The notes below the pieces were generated by a model. The model did no database searches. It was given only the letters and a program-made list of their open reading frames with translations, and was not told where the DNA came from. A stretch of 7,953 nt of DNA from Deltaproteobacteria bacterium (GTDB lineage Bacteria; Desulfobacterota; Binatia; Binatales; Binataceae), in the NCBI GenBank assembly GCA_021799555.1, contig JAJZAG010000174.1, positions 1 through 7,953 on the forward strand, written 5' to 3'. This document shows, piece after piece, positions 1-6,950 of this stretch; the stretch's first letter is position 1; each line of letters starts with the position of its first letter. Position numbers and translations under genes: made by a program.

Positions 1-123
1 GCGAAACGGAGTAAGCCGCCCGAGCCGGAAGATAACCGCGCGCTCGTACTCGTTGAGCACCTTGAGACCGCTCAGAAAAACCACCGCCGCGATAAAAACG
101 ATTACGCCGAATCCTGTCGCCAT
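1..123 (-). CDS. Slipin / SPFH (band 7, stomatin-like) protein, N-terminal fragment
   Basis: Only the first 41 codons are inside the window; the gene continues past the left edge. The start is an ATG at 123-121 with a GGGGAG ribosome-binding site at 136-131, seven bases upstream. The fragment has one hydrophobic segment (about residues 4-20, GFGVIVFIAAVVFLSGL) followed by NEYERAVIFRLGR (24-36). This is the arrangement of bacterial and archaeal slipins: a short N-terminal membrane anchor, then the conserved EYERAV.FRLGR entry to the SPFH domain. Slipins form oligomeric scaffolds on the cytoplasmic membrane. The gene starts 26 bp after the nfeD stop, and nfeD-slipin pairing is the well-known arrangement in which the NfeD protease cleaves the stomatin C-terminal hydrophobic region. 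The family call is firm for so short a piece because sequence and neighbour agree. Intactness of the rest cannot be judged. Confidence 0.85.
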   Translation of the reverse strand, partial: MATGFGVIVFIAAVVFLSGLKVLNEYERAVIFRLGRLTPFR

Positions 124-149
124 CGAAATTCTCCCCGCTCGCGGCGCGC

Positions 150-1496
150 TCAGGGCGCGCGCCGGACCTCGACTTCGAGACCTTTGACGCCGGTAACGCG
201 CGCGCGGGCGCCGGGCACAAGCGGCTCGGGACTGCTCGCGCGCCAAATCTCGCCGTGCACGAAAATCTTTCCCGGCGCTCCTGGCGCGATCGCCTCGCGC
301 ACCTCGCCAACCTCGCCGATCATCGCCTCGACTCCGGTCTTCGCACGCCGCCGCCGTTCGCGCGCGACCACATAGCCCAGTCCCAGAATGATCGCGGTGA
401 GCGCCCCGGCAGCTCCGTAGATCATCTCTCGGTTAACCTCGAGATTGGTCTTTGACGTATCAACCAAAAACAGCGATCCGATCACAAACGCCGCGACTCC
501 GCCGAGACCAAAAATTCCGTAGCTGGTAACGAACGCTTCCGCGACGAGCAAACCCACGCCAAGAAAGATCAACAGCACGCCGGTCACGTTGACCGGCAGC
601 ACCTGGAACGACGCGAAGAACAGCAGCAGGCAAATCGCGCCGGCGACGCCGGGCAGGAAAACTCCCGGATGCGCGAACTCGAAATACAAGCCGAGCAGTC
701 CCGCCAGCAGCAGCATGTAAACGATATTCGGGTCCGATAGCGTGTCGAGCACCCGCTGCCCCATCGTCATCGCGCCGCGCCGCACGATCGCGTCGGCGAC
801 CTCGAGGGTCAGTTCGCGGCCGCCGCCAACCGTGACCTTGCGCCCCGAGGCCTGGACGAGCAGGCTGCGCAAATCCGGCGCGACGATATCGATAACCTTT
901 TTCTGCAGCGCTTCGCGCTCCCCGATCGCGGCGCTCCGGCGCACCGCCTGCTCGATCCAGTCTTCGTTGCGTCCGCGTTCGCGCGCGATCGAGCGGGCGA
1001 ACGTCGCCGTGAAGTTCTCGATCTTCCGCCCCATCGCGCCCTTGATATCCTGGCCGCCCTCTTCCACCGGATGCGCCGCGCCGATTGTCGTTCCAGGCGC
1101 CATCGCTGCTATGTTCGCGGCCTCGGTGATGAAGGTCCCGGCCGACGCGGCGGCGGCGCCCGACGGGGCGACATAGACGATCACCGGAAGCGGCGCGGCC
1201 AAAATGCTCTTGACGATCCGCTGCGCCGAGCTAAGCAGTCCGCCGGGAGTATCAAGCTCGATCACAAGCGCGCCCGCGCCCCCGCGCGAGGCTGAGTAAA
1301 TCGAGTCGTCGATAAAACTCGCAACCGCGGGATTGATCGATCCGTCGATCGTGATTAACTCGACCCAATTCCGCTCCGCGCGATCGTCAGCGCGCGCCGG
1401 CGCCGCGAGCAATCCGACCGACACGAGTACGAGCGTCACCGCGGCGCTCGCCGCAAGGATTACCACGATCGCGCGCAGCGGACGGCGCGACTTCAC
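150..1496 (-). CDS. nfeD: NfeD-like membrane-bound serine protease (ClpP-class, long form)
   Basis: A 448-residue full-length NfeD. Residues 1-36 form a signal peptide (KSRR n-region, hydrophobic core, ARA end). A ClpP/crotonase-fold protease domain follows (about 44-215). The expected catalytic serine is S118 in AAASAGTF and the lysine is K158 in GRKIENF; their 40-residue spacing agrees with the Ser-Lys dyad of archaeal PH1510-N. About five membrane segments lie between 256 and 380, then a C-terminal OB-fold NfeD domain (about 388-448). Known members cleave the hydrophobic C-terminus of the partner stomatin/slipin, whose gene begins 26 bp downstream here. The start codon is GTG and overlaps the preceding glycosylase stop as GTGA. 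A GGAG six bases upstream, inside the glycosylase gene, supports this start and suggests translational coupling. Both dyad residues are present, so the protein is probably active; the physiological role in this organism is inference. Confidence 0.93.
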   Translation of the reverse strand: MKSRRPLRAIVVILAASAAVTLVLVSVGLLAAPARADDRAERNWVELITIDGSINPAVASFIDDSIYSASRGGAGALVIELDTPGGLLSSAQRIVKSILAAPLPVIVYVAPSGAAAASAGTFITEAANIAAMAPGTTIGAAHPVEEGGQDIKGAMGRKIENFTATFARSIARERGRNEDWIEQAVRRSAAIGEREALQKKVIDIVAPDLRSLLVQASGRKVTVGGGRELTLEVADAIVRRGAMTMGQRVLDTLSDPNIVYMLLLAGLLGLYFEFAHPGVFLPGVAGAICLLLFFASFQVLPVNVTGVLLIFLGVGLLVAEAFVTSYGIFGLGGVAAFVIGSLFLVDTSKTNLEVNREMIYGAAGALTAIILGLGYVVARERRRRAKTGVEAMIGEVGEVREAIAPGAPGKIFVHGEIWRASSPEPLVPGARARVTGVKGLEVEVRRAP

Positions 1497-2311
1497 GCGC
1501 CGCTCCGCCCGGGTATCGGACGCCCGAGTTCCTTAAGCACCTGCTGCACGTCCTGCCATACCAGCCGTTTATCGGCGGGATTGCGCAGCAGGTAGGCGGG
1601 ATGAAACGTCGGCATCATTCGGACGCCATTCACATCTTGCCAGTTCCCGCGCAGCCTGCTTATGGGTGTCTTCACTTTCAGGACCGCTTGCACGGCGAAC
1701 GTTCCGAGCCCCACAATCACGCGCGGTTTCACCAGTTCGATCTGGCGCATCATGAACGGCTCGCAGGCCGCGACTTCGTCGGGCTCGGGATTGCGATTTT
1801 CCGGCGGGCGGCACTTAATCACGTTGCAGATGTATACTTGCGCGCGCGTCATGCCCATCCCGCGCTCGATAATGTCGGTCAGGAGCTGGCCGGCGCGGCC
1901 GACGAACGGTTCGCCGCGCGCGTCTTCGTCAGCACCAGGCCCTTCGCCGATAAACATCAGCTCGGCGTGCGGGTCGCCGACGCCGAAGACCAGATTCTTG
2001 CGGAGCCCCCAAAGCTTGCAGCGCCGGCAATCGCCGATGAATTCGCGCAGCGCCTCGAGCGACTCGGTCTTTTCGAGGCCCGGATATTTCGAGAACATCT
2101 CACGCGCCGGCGCCGAGCGCGAAGCGGCGCTCGAGTCCGAGGCGGCATTGACAACGCGCCGTGACTGTTCCACGGCGGGCGCGGCCGCCGCGGAACTCGG
2201 ACGCGCGGACGGCGGCAGCCCGTCCATCCCTTCCTCGCGAAGCTGCGCGACGTAATCAATCAGCGTGGCCGTGATCGTCGCTCGATCGGGAAGAGGTTTG
2301 GATTCGCCCAT
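1493..2311 (-). CDS. udg: Uracil-DNA glycosylase, family 4 ([4Fe-4S])
   Basis: A 272-residue family-4 uracil-DNA glycosylase, which removes uracil from DNA and starts base excision repair. The catalytic domain covers about residues 85-265. Motif A is seen as GEGPGADEDARGEPFVGRAG (123-141) and the later motif as PTFHPAYLLRNP, with H237. Four cysteines in the expected places bind the iron-sulfur cluster: C95 and C98 (CRRC), C167 and C183. The 16-residue spacing of the last two matches the Thermus enzyme. C162 is an additional cysteine. The first 85 residues are an extension: a predicted helix (about 10-27), then an Ala/Ser/Pro-rich linker likely to be disordered. The ATG at 2311 lies 16 bp after the upstream membrane-protein gene and has only a weak GGGT as ribosome-binding site. 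It shares a 4-bp overlap with nfeD. Family-5 UDG is the alternative, but motif A with GEGPGADED fits family 4 better. Confidence 0.93.
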   Translation of the reverse strand: MGESKPLPDRATITATLIDYVAQLREEGMDGLPPSARPSSAAAAPAVEQSRRVVNAASDSSAASRSAPAREMFSKYPGLEKTESLEALREFIGDCRRCKLWGLRKNLVFGVGDPHAELMFIGEGPGADEDARGEPFVGRAGQLLTDIIERGMGMTRAQVYICNVIKCRPPENRNPEPDEVAACEPFMMRQIELVKPRVIVGLGTFAVQAVLKVKTPISRLRGNWQDVNGVRMMPTFHPAYLLRNPADKRLVWQDVQQVLKELGRPIPGRSGA

Positions 2312-2327
2312 AAGTACCCGGCGCGCG

Positions 2328-2768
2328 TCACGCGAGCCGGTCGCGATGATACCCGATATAGAGCGCGGTTCCGACCGATCCGCCCAATGCGAAAAAAAGA
2401 TAGATCACGATAAAGCGGACGGTCGGCGGCGGATTTTGATGCAGCGACCAGAACAGCGTCAGATTGGTCGGAACATAAAACGCGTAGAGAACCGACAGCG
2501 GCTTGAGCCATCGCTTCTGGGTCCAAAGTCCAAACGCGTATATCGCCAAAAATGCCCCGAACAGCGGACCGCCAATCGCGTTGGCGCCAAACGTGGTCAG
2601 GCGATGCCCCAGTATCACCAAGCCGAGATGCGACGGATCATTACGATGCTGAAATGGCTTGGTGAAATCCGAGACCGCAAGCAATACGAACAACACCGTC
2701 ATCGCGCGCATGAAGTAGTCCGTGCGCGGTCGCGCGAGGTTTGAACTCCGATTTTCAACCGCCGCCAT
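2328..2768 (-). CDS. Small multi-pass membrane protein of unknown function
   Basis: A 146-residue protein I do not recognise. It has a polar, basic N-terminus (1-20) and about four hydrophobic segments: roughly 19-36, 65-83, 90-108 and 116-139. Polar features include the loop FQHRNDP near 39-45, an H/R pair (HR) around residue 55, a Trp/Lys/Arg turn (WTQKRW) near 82-87, and the short basic tail HRDRLA. No catalytic motif, cofactor site or transporter signature is evident. The ATG at 2768 has an excellent GGGAGGG ribosome-binding site at 2782-2776, seven bases upstream, so translation is well supported. The gene lies 38 bp after coaBC and 16 bp before the glycosylase, so it is almost certainly co-transcribed with them. 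A short GC-only palindrome (2789-2802, seven-base arms) sits in the gap before it. Function cannot be assigned from sequence; its job may be unrelated to either neighbour. Confidence 0.8.
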   Translation of the reverse strand: MAAVENRSSNLARPRTDYFMRAMTVLFVLLAVSDFTKPFQHRNDPSHLGLVILGHRLTTFGANAIGGPLFGAFLAIYAFGLWTQKRWLKPLSVLYAFYVPTNLTLFWSLHQNPPPTVRFIVIYLFFALGGSVGTALYIGYHRDRLA

Positions 2769-2806
2769 ACTTTGTCCCTCCCACTCGCCGCGCCGCGGCG
2801 CGCGAA

Positions 2807-4033
2807 CTAGCGAACGACTCGAAGCCGCCGCGACTTCGCGGCACGCATTGCGGCAAGACGATCAAGGATCTTATCGGCGACCTCGTCTTTCGACAGTATC
2901 GGGAGACTCTCGGCGCTGCCGTCGGCGCCGAAGAGCGTGACGATATTGGTATCGACGCCGAAGCCCGCGCCTTCCTGGGTGACATCGTTGGCGACAATCA
3001 GATCGAGCCGCTTGCGCGCAAGTTTGCTCTTCGCGTTTGCCGCAAGGTCGCCGGTCTCGGCGGCAAATCCGATCATCAGGCGCGGGCCTTTTTTCGCCGC
3101 GATTCGCGGAAGCTCGTCGGCGATCGAGACCATCTTGAGGTCGAGCCCTTTGGAATTCTTCTTGAGCTTTCCCGCCGCAGGATTGGCCGGCCGAAAATCC
3201 GCGACCGCCGCCGCCATCACCAATACCGACGCCCACGGAAAATTGCGCGAGGTCGCGCCGAGCAGCTCCGCGGCGCTGGTCGCGTCGATTCGCTCGACGC
3301 CGTACGGAGTTGCAAGCACAGACGGTCCCGCGATAAGCCGCACATCCGCACCGCGTCGGCGCGCAGCCGCCGCGATAGCGAAGCCCATCTTTCCCGACGA
3401 TCGATTTGACACGAAGCGCACCGGGTCGATCGCTTCTTGAGTCGGGCCGGCGGTGACAAGGATGCGCTCGCTCGCCAGATCATGCGGAGAAAGGATGCGC
3501 TCGAGCTCTGCGACAATAATCGCGGCGTCGGGCAATCGCCCGTTGCCCTCGTAGCCGCAGGCCAGCTCGCCCTCGGCGGGGTCGATAATCGTGACGCCGC
3601 GCGCGCGCAGCTTGGCAAGGTTTTCGGCGACGCTCGGATGCGCGTACATATGCACGTTCATCGCGGGCGCGAACGCAACCGGCGCCCGAGTCGCGAGCAA
3701 TACCGTCGTCACGATATCGTCGGCAATTCCGGCGGCGGCTTTCGCGAGCACGTTTGCGGTCGCGGGCGCAATCAATACCGCGTCGGCCGAATCGGCGAGC
3801 CGGATATGCCCAATCTCGGATTCCTGGGTGAGGCTGAACGTATCGGTGACGACGGGACTTTGCGCGAGCGTCTGCAGCGTAAGCGGCGTGATAAACTCCG
3901 CCGCGTTGCGCGTCATCATCACGCGCAGCTTCGCCCCGCGCTGCACGAGCGCTCGCACGATCTCGGCAGCCTTGTAAGCGGCGATCCCTCCACTGACCCC
4001 GAGCACGATCGTCTTGTCGCGCAGCACACTCAT
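2807..4033 (-). CDS. coaBC: Bifunctional phosphopantothenoylcysteine decarboxylase / phosphopantothenate-cysteine ligase
   Basis: A 408-residue CoaBC of normal length, catalysing two successive coenzyme A steps in the cytoplasm: joining cysteine to 4'-phosphopantothenate with CTP (CoaB half), then FMN-dependent decarboxylation to 4'-phosphopantetheine (CoaC half). The N-terminal CoaC half (about 1-180) has the flavin-binding GVSGGIAAYK (12-21), the catalytic histidine H76 in IGHIRLA, the PAMN motif with N126, and C159 in ACGYEGNGR, the substrate-clasp cysteine. The CoaB half (about 188-400) has VTAGPTQEAIDPVRFVSN (193-210) with N210, the AAAVADFRP segment, and K289 in the GKLKK motif. These agree with the known E. 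coli residues H75, N125, C158, N210 and K289. The ATG at 4033 has no recognisable Shine-Dalgarno sequence, but a -10-like box lies just upstream. It is likely the first gene of the operon running to the slipin. Confidence 0.97.
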   Translation of the reverse strand: MSVLRDKTIVLGVSGGIAAYKAAEIVRALVQRGAKLRVMMTRNAAEFITPLTLQTLAQSPVVTDTFSLTQESEIGHIRLADSADAVLIAPATANVLAKAAAGIADDIVTTVLLATRAPVAFAPAMNVHMYAHPSVAENLAKLRARGVTIIDPAEGELACGYEGNGRLPDAAIIVAELERILSPHDLASERILVTAGPTQEAIDPVRFVSNRSSGKMGFAIAAAARRRGADVRLIAGPSVLATPYGVERIDATSAAELLGATSRNFPWASVLVMAAAVADFRPANPAAGKLKKNSKGLDLKMVSIADELPRIAAKKGPRLMIGFAAETGDLAANAKSKLARKRLDLIVANDVTQEGAGFGVDTNIVTLFGADGSAESLPILSKDEVADKILDRLAAMRAAKSRRLRVVR

Positions 4034-4042
4034 CGCGCGACA

Positions 4043-4071
4043 ATTCTATCCGCCGGAGCAGTCATGTTGAA
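4043..4071 (-). promoter_or_regulatory. Candidate sigma-70-type promoter for coaBC
   Basis: On the minus strand, TTCAAC (4071-4066) is followed after exactly 17 bases by TAGAAT (4048-4043), in the 91-bp gap between the INO1 stop and the coaBC start. The -10 box matches the consensus at five of six positions; the -35 box is weak, at three of six. The box ends only nine bases before the ATG, so transcription from it would begin at or next to the start codon. That fits the lack of a Shine-Dalgarno sequence there. Function is inferred. Confidence 0.3.
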
Positions 4072-4124
4072 AGCGTGATTGGGGCCGCAGCGGCGATTGG
4101 CCGTGCGCGCTTTCGCGATCAGTC

Positions 4125-5444
4125 CTAGTCGTAATACTCGAGCCCCAGGTGCGTGATCAGATCTTCGCCGCGCATCCAGCGCAGCGTGTTCTTTAGCTTC
4201 ATCAGCTGGATGAAGATGTCGTGCTCCGGATAAACGTTGGGCGCGTGCATCGGGGCCTTGAAGTAGAACGACAGCCACTCCTGGATTCCGCGCATGCCGG
4301 CGCGATGCGCCAAATCGAGGAACAACACCAGGTCGAGGACCAGCGGCGCGGCCAGAATCGAGTCGCGGCACAGGAAGTTGATTTTTATCTGCATCGGATA
4401 ACCGAGCCATCCGAAGATGTCGATATTGTCCCATCCCTCTTTGGCGTCGCCGCGCGGAGGGTAATAGTTGATCTTCACCGAATGGAACAGCTTGCCGTAG
4501 AGTTGCGGATACAAATCGGCCTGCAGGATTTGATCGAGCACCGAAAGCTTGGTCTCTTCCTTCGAGCGGAACGAGCCCGGATCGTCGAGCACTTCGCCGT
4601 CGCGATTACCCAGAATATTGGTCGAGAACCATCCCGACATCCCGAGCATCCGCGCCTTCAGCCCCGGCGCAATGAGGGTCTTCATGAAAGTCTGCCCGGT
4701 CTTGTAATCCTTGCCGCACACCGGGACGTTTTTGTAGCGCGCCAGCTCGAGCAACGCGGGCGTATCGGTGCAAAGATTCGGCGCGCCGTTGGCGTAGGGG
4801 ATTCCGAGCTTCAGCGCCGCGTAGGCGTAAATCTGGCTCGGCGCGATTTCGGGATCGTTGTTCGCAAGGCCGGCCTCGAATGCTTTGAGCGACTGATGCA
4901 CCGCGGCGGGGCGGTGAAAGACTTCGGTCGAGCCGCACCAGATCATCACCGTGCGCGCGACTTTGGTGTGCGACTGGAAGCGCCGGATGTCTTCCATCAG
5001 CATCTCGGCCTTGTCCATCTTGGTGCGCGCTTCCTTGATGTTGGGACCCTTGATGCGCCGGACGTAATCGGGATCGAAGACGGCTTCCATCGGGCGGATC
5101 TTTTCGAGTGGCTCGCGCACCTGTTCGAGCAGCCCGGGCTCGAGCACGCCGGCCTTGCGCGCGGCCTCGTAAGCGCTGTCCTCGAAAATGTCCCATCCGC
5201 CGAACTCGAGATCCCCGAGCCTGGCGAGCGGAACGAAATCCCTGATAAGCGGAGTGCGTCCTTCGCTGCGCTTGCCCAAGCGCACGGTCGCAAGCTGGGT
5301 CAGCGATCCGATCGGCGCACCGAGTCCGCGTTTGACGGCTTCGACGCCGGCGATAAACGTTGTGCTGACCGCGCCGAGGCCCGGCAGCAGAACGCCGAGC
5401 TTGCCGTCGGCGGGCTCGATTCGGACCGGTGATTTGCTATCCAA
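4125..5444 (-). CDS. ino1: Myo-inositol-1-phosphate synthase (inositol-3-phosphate synthase, INO1 family)
   Basis: A 439-residue NAD-dependent enzyme of the bacterial/archaeal INO1 family, converting D-glucose 6-phosphate to 1L-myo-inositol 1-phosphate, the first step to inositol lipids and inositol-based solutes. The Rossmann start is LLPGLGAVSTTFIAG (19-33). The nucleotide/active-site core includes GKDYKTGQTFMK (244-255) and NILGNRDGEVLDDPGSF (276-292). The four family lysines appear to be K295 and K299 (SKEETK), K324 (VKINYYPPRGD) and K396 (YFKAP). WDNIDIFGWLG (338-348) and CRDSILAAPLVLDL (359-372) are also typical. The start is TTG at 5444-5442, one base after the ferredoxin stop, with AGGAAGGGA (5457-5449) just upstream; no nearby in-frame ATG competes. 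This close spacing implies co-translation with the ferredoxin. Which product (phosphatidylinositol, a compatible solute or a thiol) it feeds cannot be told here, because no other inositol-pathway gene is in view. Confidence 0.94.
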   Translation of the reverse strand: MDSKSPVRIEPADGKLGVLLPGLGAVSTTFIAGVEAVKRGLGAPIGSLTQLATVRLGKRSEGRTPLIRDFVPLARLGDLEFGGWDIFEDSAYEAARKAGVLEPGLLEQVREPLEKIRPMEAVFDPDYVRRIKGPNIKEARTKMDKAEMLMEDIRRFQSHTKVARTVMIWCGSTEVFHRPAAVHQSLKAFEAGLANNDPEIAPSQIYAYAALKLGIPYANGAPNLCTDTPALLELARYKNVPVCGKDYKTGQTFMKTLIAPGLKARMLGMSGWFSTNILGNRDGEVLDDPGSFRSKEETKLSVLDQILQADLYPQLYGKLFHSVKINYYPPRGDAKEGWDNIDIFGWLGYPMQIKINFLCRDSILAAPLVLDLVLFLDLAHRAGMRGIQEWLSFYFKAPMHAPNVYPEHDIFIQLMKLKNTLRWMRGEDLITHLGLEYYD

Positions 5445-5445
5445 A

Positions 5446-5781
5446 CTATCCCTTCCTGAAGCGCGAAGGATAATCGGCGTTGAAGGTCTGCTCGGGATGC
5501 ATCTTGCGCGCGCGCTCGATCAGTACCTCTTCAGTTTCGGGAATGTTCGGGTCGGGTATACAGCAATCAACCGGGCAGACCGCGGCGCATTGTTCCTGAT
5601 CGAAGAAGCCGACGCATTCGGTGCACTTGGACGGAACGATGTAATAGATATCTTCCTTGATCGCGGGATTCGAGGCGCCATCGAGTTCCCACTGCGCGCC
5701 TCCTTCGTAGATTGCGGTGTTGGGGCACTCGGGCTCGCAAGCGCCGCAGTTGATGCATTCCTCGGTGATCAGCGTGGACAT
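5446..5781 (-). CDS. 2[4Fe-4S] ferredoxin, Alvin/YfhL type
   Basis: A 111-residue ferredoxin, a low-potential cytoplasmic electron carrier. The first cluster motif is CINCGACEPECP (C9, C12, C15, C19). The second is irregular: C53-x2-C56, then eight residues (VGFFDQEQ), C65-x3-C69-P, followed by C73 and C74. A long loop inside the second motif plus a C-terminal helical extension (about 80-111) is the hallmark of the Allochromatium-type (Alvin/YfhL) family rather than clostridial ferredoxins. I place the start at the ATG at 5781-5779, which has GGGAG at 5793-5789, seven bases upstream, and begins at the usual MS.LIT..C; the frame is open 35 codons further up but that extension is Arg-rich and unlike ferredoxins. 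The gene follows mrp by 101 bp and abuts ino1. It may serve Mrp or an unidentified oxidoreductase; a direct role in the redox-neutral INO1 reaction is not expected. Confidence 0.95.
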   Translation of the reverse strand: MSTLITEECINCGACEPECPNTAIYEGGAQWELDGASNPAIKEDIYYIVPSKCTECVGFFDQEQCAAVCPVDCCIPDPNIPETEEVLIERARKMHPEQTFNADYPSRFRKG

Positions 5782-5844
5782 CGTTTCGCTCCCAAACCTT
5801 TGGCGGACGCCGCGCGTGCGGCTCCCCGGTAATATCGAACGGCA

Positions 5845-5873
5845 AGAATATCGGCGCCTCCATATGCGGGCAA
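5845..5873 (-). promoter_or_regulatory. Candidate promoter for the ferredoxin-ino1 pair
   Basis: In the 101-bp gap after mrp, minus-strand TTGCCC (5873-5868) and TATTCT (5850-5845) are separated by 17 bases, each matching the sigma-70 consensus at four of six positions. The predicted transcript would have a leader of about 55 nt before the ferredoxin ATG, including its GGGAG ribosome-binding site. Matches this weak occur by chance, so read-through from mrp is an equally good explanation for expression. Confidence 0.22.
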
Positions 5874-5882
5874 GGGCATCAT

Positions 5883-6944
5883 TCAATTCGCCTCGATCGG
5901 CGCCATCGCCGCCGTCACGCGCCGCGCCAGTTCGAGGAAGGCGGCGCTCGCCGGATGCGCCGGGCTTTTGATCACGAGCGGCATCCCGTCATCGCCCGCG
6001 CCGCGCAACTCCGGATAGATCGGAATCCGCCCAAGCACGCCGATTCCCTCCTGCATCGCAATCGTGTCGCCGCCGCCACGGCCGAACAGTTCGTCGCGCT
6101 CGCCGCAATCGGGGCATTCGAAGTGGCTCATGTTCTCGACAACGCCGAGCAGCGGACAATGCACCTGCCGGAACATCTTGACCGCGCGCATCGCGTCGAG
6201 CACGGCCACATCCTGCGGCGTGGTGACGATGAGCACGCCGTCGATTGCGACCTGCTGCGCGAGCGTCAGTTGCGCGTCACCGGTTCCGGGAGGCAGATCG
6301 ACGATCAGGAAATCCTGCGTGCCCCACAGCGTGTCCTTAAGGAACTGCCGCACCGCTCCCATCACCATCGGCCCGCGCCAGATTACGGGCGCCTTCTCGC
6401 CGAGGAAGTAACCGATCGAGATCAGCTTCACGCCGTACTTCTCGATCGGGTAGAAGTTCTGCCCGCCCGCCGATTTCGGACGCTCGTCGGCCGTCCCGAA
6501 CATCATCGGAATCGACGGTCCGTAGATGTCGGCATCGAGCAGCCCGACGGACAAGCCGAGTTGCGCAAGCGCGCAGGCCAGATTTGCCGCGACGGTCGAT
6601 TTGCCGACCCCTCCCTTTCCGCTCGCGACGGCGACGATATACTTGGTGCCCTCGAGCCGCACCCTCCCGGTTTGCTCGCCGAGTTCGGGATCGATCCGCC
6701 GCACCCGCATCTCGACCTTCGCGATGCCGAGGTCGTGGGCGAGCGCATGATGCACCCGCTCGGCGACAGTGCGCATCACCTCGTCGCGCGCGGTCGCCTG
6801 CCGCAGCATCACGCTGAACCCGCCGTCGGGAAGCGGGGTCACCTGCTCGACGATTCCGAGCGTGGCGATGTCGGCCGCATAGCCGGGATAAGTCACCCGG
6901 CCGATAGCCTCGAAGACCGCCTCGATTGGAACCTGCTTTGCCAT
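5883..6944 (-). CDS. mrp: Mrp/ApbC/NBP35-type iron-sulfur cluster carrier ATPase
   Basis: A 353-residue P-loop ATPase that binds and delivers [4Fe-4S] clusters to apo-proteins in the cytoplasm. An N-terminal MIP18/DUF59-like domain (about 5-85) is followed by the SIMIBI ATPase domain. The deviant Walker A is GKGGVGKST (109-117), followed by DADIYGPS (137-144) and FLIVDLPPGTGDAQ (212-225). The cluster-binding CxxC is C277 and C280 in HFECPDCGE. The N-terminal domain reads VTYPGYAADIATLGIV and lacks the Cys of the TPACP-type motif: TARDE stands there instead. This is the YP-type variant also known in other Mrp proteins, so probably not a defect. The ATG at 6944 lacks a clear Shine-Dalgarno sequence and has a -10-like GATAAT six bases upstream. 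The following gene encodes a ferredoxin, a plausible Fe-S client or electron donor. Length and motifs indicate an intact gene. Confidence 0.95.
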   Translation of the reverse strand: MAKQVPIEAVFEAIGRVTYPGYAADIATLGIVEQVTPLPDGGFSVMLRQATARDEVMRTVAERVHHALAHDLGIAKVEMRVRRIDPELGEQTGRVRLEGTKYIVAVASGKGGVGKSTVAANLACALAQLGLSVGLLDADIYGPSIPMMFGTADERPKSAGGQNFYPIEKYGVKLISIGYFLGEKAPVIWRGPMVMGAVRQFLKDTLWGTQDFLIVDLPPGTGDAQLTLAQQVAIDGVLIVTTPQDVAVLDAMRAVKMFRQVHCPLLGVVENMSHFECPDCGERDELFGRGGGDTIAMQEGIGVLGRIPIYPELRGAGDDGMPLVIKSPAHPASAAFLELARRVTAAMAPIEAN

Positions 6945-6950
6945 TGGGCG

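Noticed and set aside
286..293. GCGATCGC octamers (also 7117-7124) as cyanobacterial HIP1 repeats
   Set aside because: Only two noticed in about 8 kb of high-GC sequence, close to chance; no cyanobacterial gene signature.
4221..5432. A 403-codon open frame on the plus strand opposite ino1
   Set aside because: It mirrors the INO1 gene, has a His/Arg/Glu-rich composition typical of antisense shadows in high-GC DNA, and no recognisable domain; the minus-strand INO1 motifs are unambiguous.
5782..5886. N-terminal 35-residue extension of the ferredoxin in the open frame
   Set aside because: The extension is Arg-rich and unlike ferredoxins, while the internal ATG at 5781 has a well-placed GGGAG and begins at the family's normal N-terminus.
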